Shown: positions 1-7,094, counted from the first letter of the stretch. The stretch is DNA of 8,329 nt from an uncultured Bacilli bacterium (GCA_947627805.1 CANQXB010000036.1:1-8329); one strand, 5' to 3'. Numbers and translations are program-made. Notes: a model not told the origin generated them from the sequence alone.

Positions 1-729
1 TTAAATTAAATCTTTAACATTATCATAATAAATTTTTTGTTCTCTAATAAATAAATCAATAATTTTTTGATAATCATTATTTTTTTGAGCTTCATTTAAA
101 GCATCATAATATTCTTGTTTTCTTTCATCTTCAATAATTAAGGGAAATATATTATTTTTTAAACATTCTTTAAAAATAATTATTCTTCCTGTGCGGCCAT
201 TTCCATCTTGAAAAGGATGAATGCTTTCATATTCTACATGAAATTTGGCAATATCTTCCAAAGTAACGTTTTCTAATTCCTTATATTTTTTTAATAATTC
301 TTGCATTTTATGAGGTACTTCCATAGGAGCAGTAGTTTTAATATCTGATACTCGATTAGCACGGTTTTTATATTCCCCAATAGGAAAACCATTAGCAATA
401 TCTTCAAACACTCCACTTTTTAAGTAGTAATGATATTTTTTAATTAAATCTTCACTTAAATCTTCTTTAAAAGTTTCTAACATATAATTAAACATTAAAA
501 AATGTCCCGTAGTCTCTTCAATATCTTTAGTTCTAATATAAGTATCATTAGGACTTAAAGAACCGGTATCAAATATAGCACTTGTTTGTTTTATCGTAAG
601 AGTACTTCCTTCAATTTTATTGGAATTGTAGGCAAGATGTCTTTGAGTGTAGCCATAAACTCCACTTCTATATTGTTTTTTAAATTCAATTTGTAATCTT
701 TGTATTAGTTGGTTTGTATTATTATTCAT
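1..729 (-). CDS. Fic-domain protein, predicted self-inhibited (class II) AMP-transferase
   Basis: Complete 242-residue protein with TAA at the window edge. The Fic active-site motif HPFQDGNGRTGR lies at residues 171-182. It has the catalytic His171, the metal-binding Asp175 and the phosphate-binding Gly/Asn/Arg residues of enzymes that move AMP from ATP onto a protein hydroxyl. The flap that positions the target is probably around 118-146 (GEYKNRANRV onward). Near the N terminus, residues 36-41 (SNKIEG) match the inhibitory helix pattern (S/T)xxxE(G/N), with Glu40 as the residue expected to obstruct ATP. An N-terminal position makes this class II, which inhibits itself without a separate antitoxin. 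I see no signal peptide, membrane segment or winged-helix extension, so it is probably cytosolic. The ATG is supported by AGGAGG seven bases upstream (737-742). It follows the gat operon but is separated by a terminator and has its own promoter. The target is unknown, so a housekeeping, stress or toxin role cannot be decided from sequence. Confidence 0.9.
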   Translation of the reverse strand: MNNNTNQLIQRLQIEFKKQYRSGVYGYTQRHLAYNSNKIEGSTLTIKQTSAIFDTGSLSPNDTYIRTKDIEETTGHFLMFNYMLETFKEDLSEDLIKKYHYYLKSGVFEDIANGFPIGEYKNRANRVSDIKTTAPMEVPHKMQELLKKYKELENVTLEDIAKFHVEYESIHPFQDGNGRTGRIIIFKECLKNNIFPLIIEDERKQEYYDALNEAQKNNDYQKIIDLFIREQKIYYDNVKDLI

Positions 730-747
730 AAAGATACCTCCTACTTG

Positions 748-756
748 ATTATATCA
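748..756 (-). promoter_or_regulatory. Extended -10 promoter for the Fic gene
   Basis: Read on the minus strand, this is TGATATAAT, a perfect TATAAT preceded by the TGn extended -10 element. No good TTGACA-like -35 is present at 16-18 bases spacing, because that region is occupied by the terminator hairpin. An extended -10 can work without a -35. Counting seven bases beyond the TATAAT places transcription start at about 741-742, inside the AGGAGG at 737-742. The leader would then be only about 12-13 bases, with the ribosome binding site at its extreme 5' end. Confidence 0.6.
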
Positions 757-763
757 TAAAATT

Positions 764-789
764 AAAAAAACTGATATAAGTATCAGTTT
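764..789 (-). terminator. Intrinsic terminator of the hisS-gatB operon
   Basis: A perfect 9-bp inverted repeat (768-776 with 781-789, core ACTGATA/TATCAGT) encloses a 4-base loop. On the minus strand it is followed by seven T residues (764-770). The stem begins within the gatB stop codon (788-790). It contains only two G-C pairs, so it is weak by the usual standard. Even so, the position and T-run are those of a Rho-independent terminator. On the plus strand only three T residues follow, so one-way action is expected. Confidence 0.7.
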
Positions 790-2212
790 AATTAAGTTTC
801 TTATTTAAAATATCTCTAACTATATTAGGATTAGCTTTACCTTTAGTTTCTTTCATAACTTGGCCAACAAAATATTGAAATAAATTAGTTTTGCCATTTT
901 GATATTCAGTTATTTGACTAGGATTATTTTCTAATATTTGGTTAATTATTTCTTCTAGTTCTTTTTCATCAGAAATTTGTTTATTATCACTTAAATAATT
1001 TTTAGGTTCTAATTTTTCCTCTAATGATTTATTAAAGATATCTTTGGCTTGTTTAGAAGAAATAGTTCCTTTAGCTACTTCTTCAGTTATTTCTTTTAAA
1101 TAAGCAGGTATTAAATAAAAATCTTTTAAAGTTAAGCCTTCTTTATTTAAATAAGCAATAATAGGACCAGTTAAATAATTCGCGGCTACTTTAGGGTCAA
1201 TTCCTAATTGGACACATTCTTCAAAATAATCGGCATAATCTTTTTCTTTTATGATAATATTAGCATCATATTCGGATAATCCTAAATTATTTTGATAGTT
1301 TAATTTTCTTTCTCTTGGAAGAATAGGAATATCTTTTTTAATTTCTTCTAACCAGGAGTTTTCAATTTTAAATTTAGGAATATTTGGTTCTACATAATAT
1401 TTATAATCGATAGCGTCCACTTTTCCCCGCATTCTTATTGTAGTCCCTGTTTCTTCATCAAATCTTCTCGTTTCTTGTTCAACTTCATCATATCTTCCGG
1501 CATCTTTAAGTTCACTTTGTCTTTTAATTTCATATTCAATCGCCGTGGCCACATTAGCAAAAGAATTGACATTTTTGATTTCCACTTTAGTTCCTAATTC
1601 TTTGGCATCTTCATCCATTATAGAAACATTGACATCACATCTTATTTGACCTTTTTTGGTATCAGCTTCTGAAACATTAGCATATTGATAAACTCTTCTC
1701 ATGTACTCTAAAAAAGCCACTGCTTCTTTAGAAGATGCTAAACAAGGTTCTGTAACTAACTCTAATAAAGGAACACCCGAACGATTATAATCAATTAAAG
1801 ATATGGTACTATAATGGTCCAAAGAAGCACTATCTTCTTCTAAGTGAATATCATGAATTAATACCTCTTTACTTTGACCATCGACATCAATAGTAATATG
1901 ACCATTTACACCAACTGGCTCATGCATTTGCGTTATTTGATAACCTTTAGGAAGGTCGGGGTAATAATAGTTTTTCCGATCAAAATACATATATTTTGGT
2001 ATTTGACAATTTAATATTAAAGCCATTAATAAAGATTTACGAATACACTCTATATTAACGGTAGGTAAAGTACCGGGAAAAGCCATATCAAGAGGTCTAA
2101 TATTAGCATTAGGATTATCATTATAGGAATTACGAGCACTAGAAAAGACTTTGGAATTACTTTGCATTTCACAATGCATTTCTAGGCCGATAACGGCTTT
2201 ATATTTTCCCAT
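788..2212 (-). CDS. gatB: Asp-tRNA(Asn)/Glu-tRNA(Gln) amidotransferase subunit B
   Basis: 474 residues, about the usual length. GatB binds the misacylated tRNA, phosphorylates the carboxyl group of the attached Glu or Asp with ATP, and receives ammonia from GatA. The catalytic cradle spans about 1-290. GLEMHCE (9-15) supplies Glu11 and His13. DRKNYYYPDLPKGYQI is at 78-93, HLEED at 123-127, DYNRSG at 141-146, and LLELVTEP at 149-156 contains Glu151. These match the metal-binding and kinase regions known for the family. The C-terminal part, about 325-474, is the helical YqeY-like tRNA-binding domain, with GQVMKETKGKANP near the end. An oddity is YKYYVEPNIP (around 270-280) where most relatives have YRYFPEPDL or similar. 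Its ATG overlaps the gatA TAA by one base (TAATG), so translation is probably coupled. It is the last gene of the operon. Confidence 0.97.
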   Translation of the reverse strand: MGKYKAVIGLEMHCEMQSNSKVFSSARNSYNDNPNANIRPLDMAFPGTLPTVNIECIRKSLLMALILNCQIPKYMYFDRKNYYYPDLPKGYQITQMHEPVGVNGHITIDVDGQSKEVLIHDIHLEEDSASLDHYSTISLIDYNRSGVPLLELVTEPCLASSKEAVAFLEYMRRVYQYANVSEADTKKGQIRCDVNVSIMDEDAKELGTKVEIKNVNSFANVATAIEYEIKRQSELKDAGRYDEVEQETRRFDEETGTTIRMRGKVDAIDYKYYVEPNIPKFKIENSWLEEIKKDIPILPRERKLNYQNNLGLSEYDANIIIKEKDYADYFEECVQLGIDPKVAANYLTGPIIAYLNKEGLTLKDFYLIPAYLKEITEEVAKGTISSKQAKDIFNKSLEEKLEPKNYLSDNKQISDEKELEEIINQILENNPSQITEYQNGKTNLFQYFVGQVMKETKGKANPNIVRDILNKKLN

Positions 2213-3678
2213 TATTCATCCTCCTTTAGTATTGGTGCCACTTGATTTTTATAAGGCATCTTACTCTCAAGAGCATAAGCAATATTTAAAACATTGGCAT
2301 CATCATAACAGTTACCAGTAATATTTATTCCCACTGGTAGATTATTGATAAAACCATTTGGAATAGTAATTGAAGGAAAACCACCAAAATTACCTATTTG
2401 TAAATGTTCTTCTAAATTAGTGGTATTATCTTTAGTAATTTCATCTTTACTCCCATCAATATAAGGAGCCGGTCCCGTACTTACAGGCATAATTAAACCA
2501 TCATAAGTTTTAAATAATTCCTTCATTTTATCAACAATTAATCTTCTTACCCTTTGGGCATTAACAAAATATCTTTCTTGATTTTCTTTTTGTAAGATAT
2601 ATGAGCCAATCACGAATCTTCTTTTAATAAGGGAAGAAAAACCTTTGGTCCGATGCTCTTTCATCATTTCATTTACCCCTTTTCCTTCCCCTCTAGGGCC
2701 AAAGATTATACCGGTTAAATTAGACATATTGGAAGTAGCTTCCGCACAAGAAAGGCATTCATAAACACTAAATATGGTATTAATAAGATTTTGCTCAATA
2801 CTTACTTCTTCAATTGTTACTCCTTCTTCTTTTAAATAATCTAAAGTATGATAAAAATTATTTAAATGTTCTTTAAGTTCTAAGGAAGCATCAGGGTAAT
2901 TTTCTAGATTAACTATTTCTTTTATATAAAATAATTTTTTACCCTTTACATTACCATCAAGAGATTCAAATAAATGAATATCTTGAGAATCCCAACTAGT
3001 TAAATCGTTTTTATCGATTCCTTTCATAGCATCGACAACAATCGCTGCATCTTTTACGGAACGCGTAAGACAACCACAATGGTCTAAAGAAGAGGCAAAA
3101 GGAAATAAGCCGTAACGACTAATCATTCCATAAGTTGGTTTATAGCCCACAATTCCACAAAAAGCTGCGGGTTTTCTAATGGAGTCTCCGGTATCACTTC
3201 CTAAAGCAAAAGGATAAACTCCAGCTGCTACAGAAGCCGCACTACCCGAAGATGAACCTCCCGCCATTCTAGTTGTATCCCATGGATTTAAAATGTTTCC
3301 AGTATGAGCTGTGGTTCCACTTCCCCCCATGCCAAATTCATCCATTGCCGTTTTTCCTATGGGAACAACATGATGTTTTTCTAAATTTAAAACAGCTGTG
3401 GCACTAAAAAAGGGAACATAATCTTTTAAAGTATTAGATGAACCCGTTGATAAAATGCCTTTGGTAGAATAATTATCTTTAATACCATAAGGAATACCTG
3501 ATAATAAATCTTCTGTTACTTCCTTACCTTTAGCATCATCTAATATTGTTACAAAAGCATTACATTTAGTTTGTAAAAGATGGGCTTTTTTTAAGGAATC
3601 TTTAACTAATTCATCTGAAGTAATTTCTTTATTAATTAGCATTTGATGTAATTCTTCAATCGTTTTTATTGTTTTCAT
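2212..3678 (-). CDS. gatA: Asp-tRNA(Asn)/Glu-tRNA(Gln) amidotransferase subunit A (glutaminase)
   Basis: 488 residues, typical for GatA. It hydrolyses glutamine and sends ammonia to GatB. The amidase-signature triad is intact: Lys67 in GIPYGIKDNY (61-70), cis-Ser142 in AGGSSSGSA (139-147) and nucleophile Ser166 in SDTGDSIRKP (161-170). The spacing of 24 residues between the two serines agrees with the family. The usual Gly before the nucleophile is Asp165 here (codon GAC). The C-terminal half is divergent: SNMSNLTGIIFG (316-327) stands where RYDGVRYG-like sequence is common, followed by IKRRFVIGSY (351-360) and NFGGFPSITIP (430-440). These changes fit a mollicute-like GatA better than a Bacillus one, but that is from memory. 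Another amidase is unlikely, because gatC and gatB flank it directly. The ATG overlaps the gatC stop by one base and has AGGAGG six bases upstream. Confidence 0.97.
   Translation of the reverse strand: MKTIKTIEELHQMLINKEITSDELVKDSLKKAHLLQTKCNAFVTILDDAKGKEVTEDLLSGIPYGIKDNYSTKGILSTGSSNTLKDYVPFFSATAVLNLEKHHVVPIGKTAMDEFGMGGSGTTAHTGNILNPWDTTRMAGGSSSGSAASVAAGVYPFALGSDTGDSIRKPAAFCGIVGYKPTYGMISRYGLFPFASSLDHCGCLTRSVKDAAIVVDAMKGIDKNDLTSWDSQDIHLFESLDGNVKGKKLFYIKEIVNLENYPDASLELKEHLNNFYHTLDYLKEEGVTIEEVSIEQNLINTIFSVYECLSCAEATSNMSNLTGIIFGPRGEGKGVNEMMKEHRTKGFSSLIKRRFVIGSYILQKENQERYFVNAQRVRRLIVDKMKELFKTYDGLIMPVSTGPAPYIDGSKDEITKDNTTNLEEHLQIGNFGGFPSITIPNGFINNLPVGINITGNCYDDANVLNIAYALESKMPYKNQVAPILKEDE
2220..2225 (-). 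promoter_or_regulatory. Ribosome binding site of gatB inside the gatA 3' end
   Basis: AGGAGG on the minus strand, seven bases before the gatB ATG. It extends to TAAAGGAGG at 2220-2228 and is part of the last gatA codons (LKED). It confirms the gatB start and implies that ribosomes finishing gatA can restart immediately. Confidence 0.85.
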
Positions 3679-3977
3679 TATTCCCCTCCTACAACTTTTG
3701 GGACTTTGACTTCTCTTCCTTCATAAGCATCACAATTAGCTAAAATATCTTCAATGGAAATACTTTCTTCAATTTCATCTTCTCTTGGTGTATAAGAAAA
3801 ATCATCTAAAGTATGTGTCATTGGTTCTACTTCTTTAATATTAGGAATTTTCGTAATTAATTCCATAGTTTCATCAATAATGTTAAATTCACTTAAAATA
3901 AGTTTATTTTCTTCTTTAGTTAAGCCAATTAATAATTTGGCCGCTAAATCATCTATTAATTCTTCTGTAAATTTCAT
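3678..3977 (-). CDS. gatC: Asp-tRNA(Asn)/Glu-tRNA(Gln) amidotransferase subunit C
   Basis: 99 residues, the usual size for GatC, the small subunit that wraps around and holds GatA and GatB together and is needed for stable assembly. The N-terminal helices (about 1-45) contain the LAAKLLIGLTKEE pattern, equivalent to the family's 'LArLelteeE'. It is followed by IKEVEPMTHTLD (47-58), matching the VEPmsH segment. REDEIEES (64-71) matches the conserved LReDeveeS, and EGREVKVPKVV (86-96) is the VPkvie-like tail that lies on GatA. Position directly before gatA and gatB settles the assignment. The gap to asnS is nine bases and the stop overlaps the gatA ATG. The ribosome binding site is weaker than those of its neighbours. 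Confidence 0.95.
   Translation of the reverse strand: MKFTEELIDDLAAKLLIGLTKEENKLILSEFNIIDETMELITKIPNIKEVEPMTHTLDDFSYTPREDEIEESISIEDILANCDAYEGREVKVPKVVGGE
3685..3690 (-). promoter_or_regulatory. Ribosome binding site of gatA inside the gatC 3' end
   Basis: AGGAGG on the minus strand, continuing as AGGAGGGG to 3683, six bases before the gatA ATG. It is read as Val-Gly-Gly codons near the end of gatC. The arrangement is the same as at the gatA-gatB junction, with a one-base TAATG overlap. Confidence 0.85.
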
Positions 3978-3982
3978 ACTTA

Positions 3983-3988
3983 ACCTCT
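3983..3988 (-). promoter_or_regulatory. Weak ribosome binding site of gatC overlapping the asnS stop
   Basis: AGAGGT on the minus strand, five bases before the gatC ATG. Its first two bases are the last two of the asnS TAG stop (3987-3989). It is weaker than the AGGAGG sites in front of the neighbouring genes, so gatC may depend on ribosomes ending asnS. This is inference from base matching only. Confidence 0.55.
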
Positions 3989-5351
3989 AATAATCACAAG
4001 ATTTCGGAGTTCTTGGGTAAGGAATAACATCTCTTATATTATCAACTCCTGTTAAATAAATAAGTAATCTTTCAAAGCCCATGCCAAACCCTGAATGAAC
4101 ACAACCACCATAACGTCTTAAGTTAAGATACCATTCCATACCATCTTGACTCATTTTTAATTCTTCCATTCTCTTTGTAAGTTTGGTATAGTCTTCTTCT
4201 CTTTGACTACCACCCATTAATTCTCCGGCTCCAGGGACTTCTAAATCAACTGCGGCCACCGTCTTACCATCAGGATTTAATTTCATATAGAAAGCTTTAA
4301 TATCTTTAGGCCAATTTTTAATGAATACAGGTCCATTAAAGTATTCTGTAATATATTTTTCATGTTCTTTGGCAATATCTTCGCCATATTCGGGAGGAAA
4401 TTCCCATTTAACCGGAGCTTCTTTTAAGATTTTAATGACTTCTTCATGGTCAATTCTCGTAAATTTACTATTTATAAGTTTTATAAGTTTTTCTTTTAAA
4501 CCATTTTCGACAAATTTATCAAAGAAATCCATTTCTTCAGGAGCATTATCTAAAACATATTTAACAACATATTTAAGCATATCTTCCATAATGTCCATAT
4601 CACCTTCTAAATCACAGAAAGCAATTTCGGGTTCAATCATCCAAAATTCAGAAGCATGGGTTTTAGTATTGGAATTTTCCGCTCTAAAAGTGGGACCAAA
4701 AGTATAAGTCTTTTTATAAGCCATGGCAAAAGTTTCCGCTTCTAATTGGCCACTTACGGTAAGATTAGTCATTTTACCAAAGAAGTCTTTAGAGTAATCT
4801 ACTTCCCCTTTAATTTTATCTAAAGGAATGGTTGTTACTTGGAACATTTCTCCGGCTCCTTCACAGTCACTTGAAGTAATTAAAGGCGCTTGAAAATAAA
4901 CATAACCTCTTTCTTGAAAATATTTATGAATGGCATAAGCCGCTATACTTCTTACTCTAAAGACGGCTTGAAAAAGATTAGTTCTTGGTCTTAAGTAAGC
5001 TTGTTCTCTTAAAAATTCTCTCGTATGTCTTTTAGGCTGAATGGGGTAATCTTCGGGGCAATTTCCTAAAAGGGTAATTTCTTCAGCTTGCATTTCAATA
5101 TCTTGGTTACCTTTAGATTCCACTATTTCACCCGTAACGGAAATGGCACACCCAACTAAATATTTTTGAACATCTTTAAAATTACTTAACTTTTCATCAT
5201 AAACAACTTGTAAATGTTTTTGATGGGTACCATCAGAAAAATCGATAAAGCCAAAAGTCTTTTGGTCCCGATGATTTCTTATCCAACCATTGATAGTAAC
5301 CTTCTTCCCAAGATACTCTTTAGTATCTTTAAATAAATCTCTTAAATCCAT
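3987..5351 (-). CDS. asnS: Asparaginyl-tRNA synthetase (class IIb)
   Basis: 454 residues. It attaches asparagine to tRNA(Asn) using ATP. The N-terminal OB-fold anticodon-binding domain covers about 1-100 (VTINGWIRNHRDQKTFGFI at 18-36). It is followed by EFLREQAYLRPRTN (112-125) and motif 1 with QAPLITSSDCEGAGEMF (154-170). Motif 2 is FGPTFRAENSNTKTHASEF (218-236), and motif 3 is GFGMGFERLLIYLTG (421-435). The ENSNT segment after the motif 2 Arg and the DFFGK segment (189-193) are features of AsnRS. They separate it from AspRS, which is encoded just upstream as a different protein. The build and length resemble the long E. coli-type AsnRS (466 residues) more than the shorter Bacillus enzyme of about 430. 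Start ATG has AGGAG at 5360-5364, eight bases upstream. It lies 15 bases after aspS and nine before gatC, in one operon. It is the only gene here ending in TAG. Confidence 0.97.
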   Translation of the reverse strand: MDLRDLFKDTKEYLGKKVTINGWIRNHRDQKTFGFIDFSDGTHQKHLQVVYDEKLSNFKDVQKYLVGCAISVTGEIVESKGNQDIEMQAEEITLLGNCPEDYPIQPKRHTREFLREQAYLRPRTNLFQAVFRVRSIAAYAIHKYFQERGYVYFQAPLITSSDCEGAGEMFQVTTIPLDKIKGEVDYSKDFFGKMTNLTVSGQLEAETFAMAYKKTYTFGPTFRAENSNTKTHASEFWMIEPEIAFCDLEGDMDIMEDMLKYVVKYVLDNAPEEMDFFDKFVENGLKEKLIKLINSKFTRIDHEEVIKILKEAPVKWEFPPEYGEDIAKEHEKYITEYFNGPVFIKNWPKDIKAFYMKLNPDGKTVAAVDLEVPGAGELMGGSQREEDYTKLTKRMEELKMSQDGMEWYLNLRRYGGCVHSGFGMGFERLLIYLTGVDNIRDVIPYPRTPKSCDY

Positions 5352-5366
5352 TATTTCATCTCCTTT

Positions 5367-7094
5367 TTAGTCTCTTACTTTTATATGTAATTCCCTTAAT
5401 TGTTTTTCATCTAAGGTGTTTGGACTACCCATAAGAAGGTCCATACCTGATACATTTGGGGGGAATAATTGAACTTCTCTTAAGTTTTCTTCATCTTTTA
5501 AAAGCATAATAATGCGGTCAATTCCCGGAGCCATACCAGCATGAGGAGGAGCTCCAAATTGGAAGGCTGTATATAAACTTCTAAATTTATTTTTAATTAC
5601 TTCTTCATCATAACCCGCTATTCTAAAGGCTTCTTTCATAATTTCAATATCATGATTTCTTACAGCTCCGGAAGCCATTTCATTACCATTACAAACAAAG
5701 TCATATTGATATGCTACAATGTCTTCAATATTTTCATTATTTAAAGCTTTTAAGCCACCTTTAGGCATACTAAATGGATTATGACCAAAATCCCATTTTT
5801 TATCTTCTTCATTATATTCATACATTGGAAAATCATTAATAATACAAAATTCAAATTTAGTATTATCAATTAAATCTAGTTCTATTCCTAGTTTATTTCT
5901 TAAAATACCAGCTAACTTAAAGGTATCTTTACCTCCGGCAATCATAAAGATAACATTACCATTTTGTATATTTAAAGTATCTTTTAAATTAGTAATTTCT
6001 TCTTCATTTAAGAATTTCGTAATCGTACTTTTTAATTCATTATCTTCACATTTTAAATAAGCCAGACCTTGAGCTCCTTTTTCTTTCATAAATTCTTCTA
6101 ATTTTTTATACCAAGAATTAGGTTTATCACAAGTATCTACTTTAATACTTAAAACGGTTTTCCCTTTAAAACCATTAAAAGCACTATCTTTAAATATGGT
6201 ACTAACTTCTTCAATAATTAAAGGATTTCGTAAATCAGGTTTATCACTACCATATTTAGCCATGGCTTCTTTATAAGGTATTCTTCTAAATGGTGGTTTA
6301 GATACTTCTTTATTCCCAAATTTTTTGAATGTTTCATAGAAGACTTTTTCACCCACTAAATAAACATCTTCTTCCGTTGCAAAACTCATTTCTAAGTCTA
6401 ATTGATAAAATTCTAAAGTTCGATCAGCCCGGCAATCTTCATCCCGAAAACAAGGAGCAATTTGAAAATAGCGGTCAAAGCCAGAGACCATTAAAAGTTG
6501 TTTATAGATTTGGGGAGCTTGGGGAAGCGCATAAAATTTCCCTTTATAATTTCTAGAAGGAATAACAAAATCACGAGCTCCTTCCGGACTACTAGCCGTA
6601 ATAATTGGCGTTTGTAATTCGGTAAAATGCATTTCTTTCATTAATTGACGAATAAAATCAATAACTTCTACTCTTAATTTAATATTATCATGAACTTCTT
6701 TATTTCTTAAATCTAAATAACGATATTTAAGTCTTGTTTCTTCAGATGCTTCTTTACTTCTATTAACTTCAAAAGGTAATACATTTAAGCATTTACCCAG
6801 TATTTCGATGCTTTCTAAAACAATTTCAATTTCTCCCGTAGGCATATTGGGATTAACATCAGTTCTTTTGCGAACCTCACCCGTAATTGTTGCCGTACTT
6901 TCTCTTGTAATATCTTTAAAACTTTCTGCATCTTCACTAATTATTTGGACAATCCCACTTTCATCTCTTAAAGTAATAAAAACTAAACTTCCTAAATTAC
7001 GAATCGAATTAATCCATCCAGCAACACGCACTTTTTTTCCAACATCTTCGACTCTTAAATCACCACAATAATGACTTCTATAAATATTTTCCAT
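5367..7094 (-). CDS. aspS: Aspartyl-tRNA synthetase (bacterial type, class IIb)
   Basis: 575 residues, close to the bacterial norm of about 590. It charges tRNA(Asp) with aspartate. The OB-fold anticodon domain spans about 1-110 (RSHYCGDLR at 6-14, GWINSIRNLGSLVFI at 26-40). The catalytic core carries YRYLDLR (124-130), SSPEGARDF (168-176), FYALPQAPQIYKQLL (187-201) and motif 2 FRDEDCRADRTLEF (216-229). The bacterial GAD insertion domain lies at about 290-415. Motif 3 is GAPPHAGMAPGIDRIIMLL (514-532). Leu34 aligns with His31 of the Pseudomonas non-discriminating enzyme, and Leu is the residue of Asp-specific enzymes such as that of E. coli. This suggests a discriminating enzyme, as expected with AsnRS encoded next to it. 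SGAVRNH (475-481) and DLLMGSPNTLDEKQLRELH (552-570) resemble alphaproteobacterial AspRS. It starts nine bases after hisS. Confidence 0.97.
   Translation of the reverse strand: MENIYRSHYCGDLRVEDVGKKVRVAGWINSIRNLGSLVFITLRDESGIVQIISEDAESFKDITRESTATITGEVRKRTDVNPNMPTGEIEIVLESIEILGKCLNVLPFEVNRSKEASEETRLKYRYLDLRNKEVHDNIKLRVEVIDFIRQLMKEMHFTELQTPIITASSPEGARDFVIPSRNYKGKFYALPQAPQIYKQLLMVSGFDRYFQIAPCFRDEDCRADRTLEFYQLDLEMSFATEEDVYLVGEKVFYETFKKFGNKEVSKPPFRRIPYKEAMAKYGSDKPDLRNPLIIEEVSTIFKDSAFNGFKGKTVLSIKVDTCDKPNSWYKKLEEFMKEKGAQGLAYLKCEDNELKSTITKFLNEEEITNLKDTLNIQNGNVIFMIAGGKDTFKLAGILRNKLGIELDLIDNTKFEFCIINDFPMYEYNEEDKKWDFGHNPFSMPKGGLKALNNENIEDIVAYQYDFVCNGNEMASGAVRNHDIEIMKEAFRIAGYDEEVIKNKFRSLYTAFQFGAPPHAGMAPGIDRIIMLLKDEENLREVQLFPPNVSGMDLLMGSPNTLDEKQLRELHIKVRD

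Noticed and set aside
768..789. The 9-bp inverted repeat as an operator for fic control
   Set aside because: The symmetry would allow it, and it sits in the -35 region. But the seven T residues on the transcribed side and the position at the gatB stop fit a terminator better. A dual role cannot be excluded.
2163..2182. Direct repeat TGCATTTC, two copies 4 bases apart
   Set aside because: It simply encodes the EMHCEM stretch of the conserved GatB N terminus and has no further copies nearby.
4321..4707. Open frame of 128 codons on the plus strand
   Set aside because: It lies wholly inside asnS on the opposite strand, has no recognisable protein pattern, and its Ser-rich composition reflects antisense reading of an AT-rich gene.
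6329..7071. Two plus-strand open frames (6329-6556 and 6808-7071)
   Set aside because: Both are antisense to conserved AspRS coding sequence and show no domain of their own.
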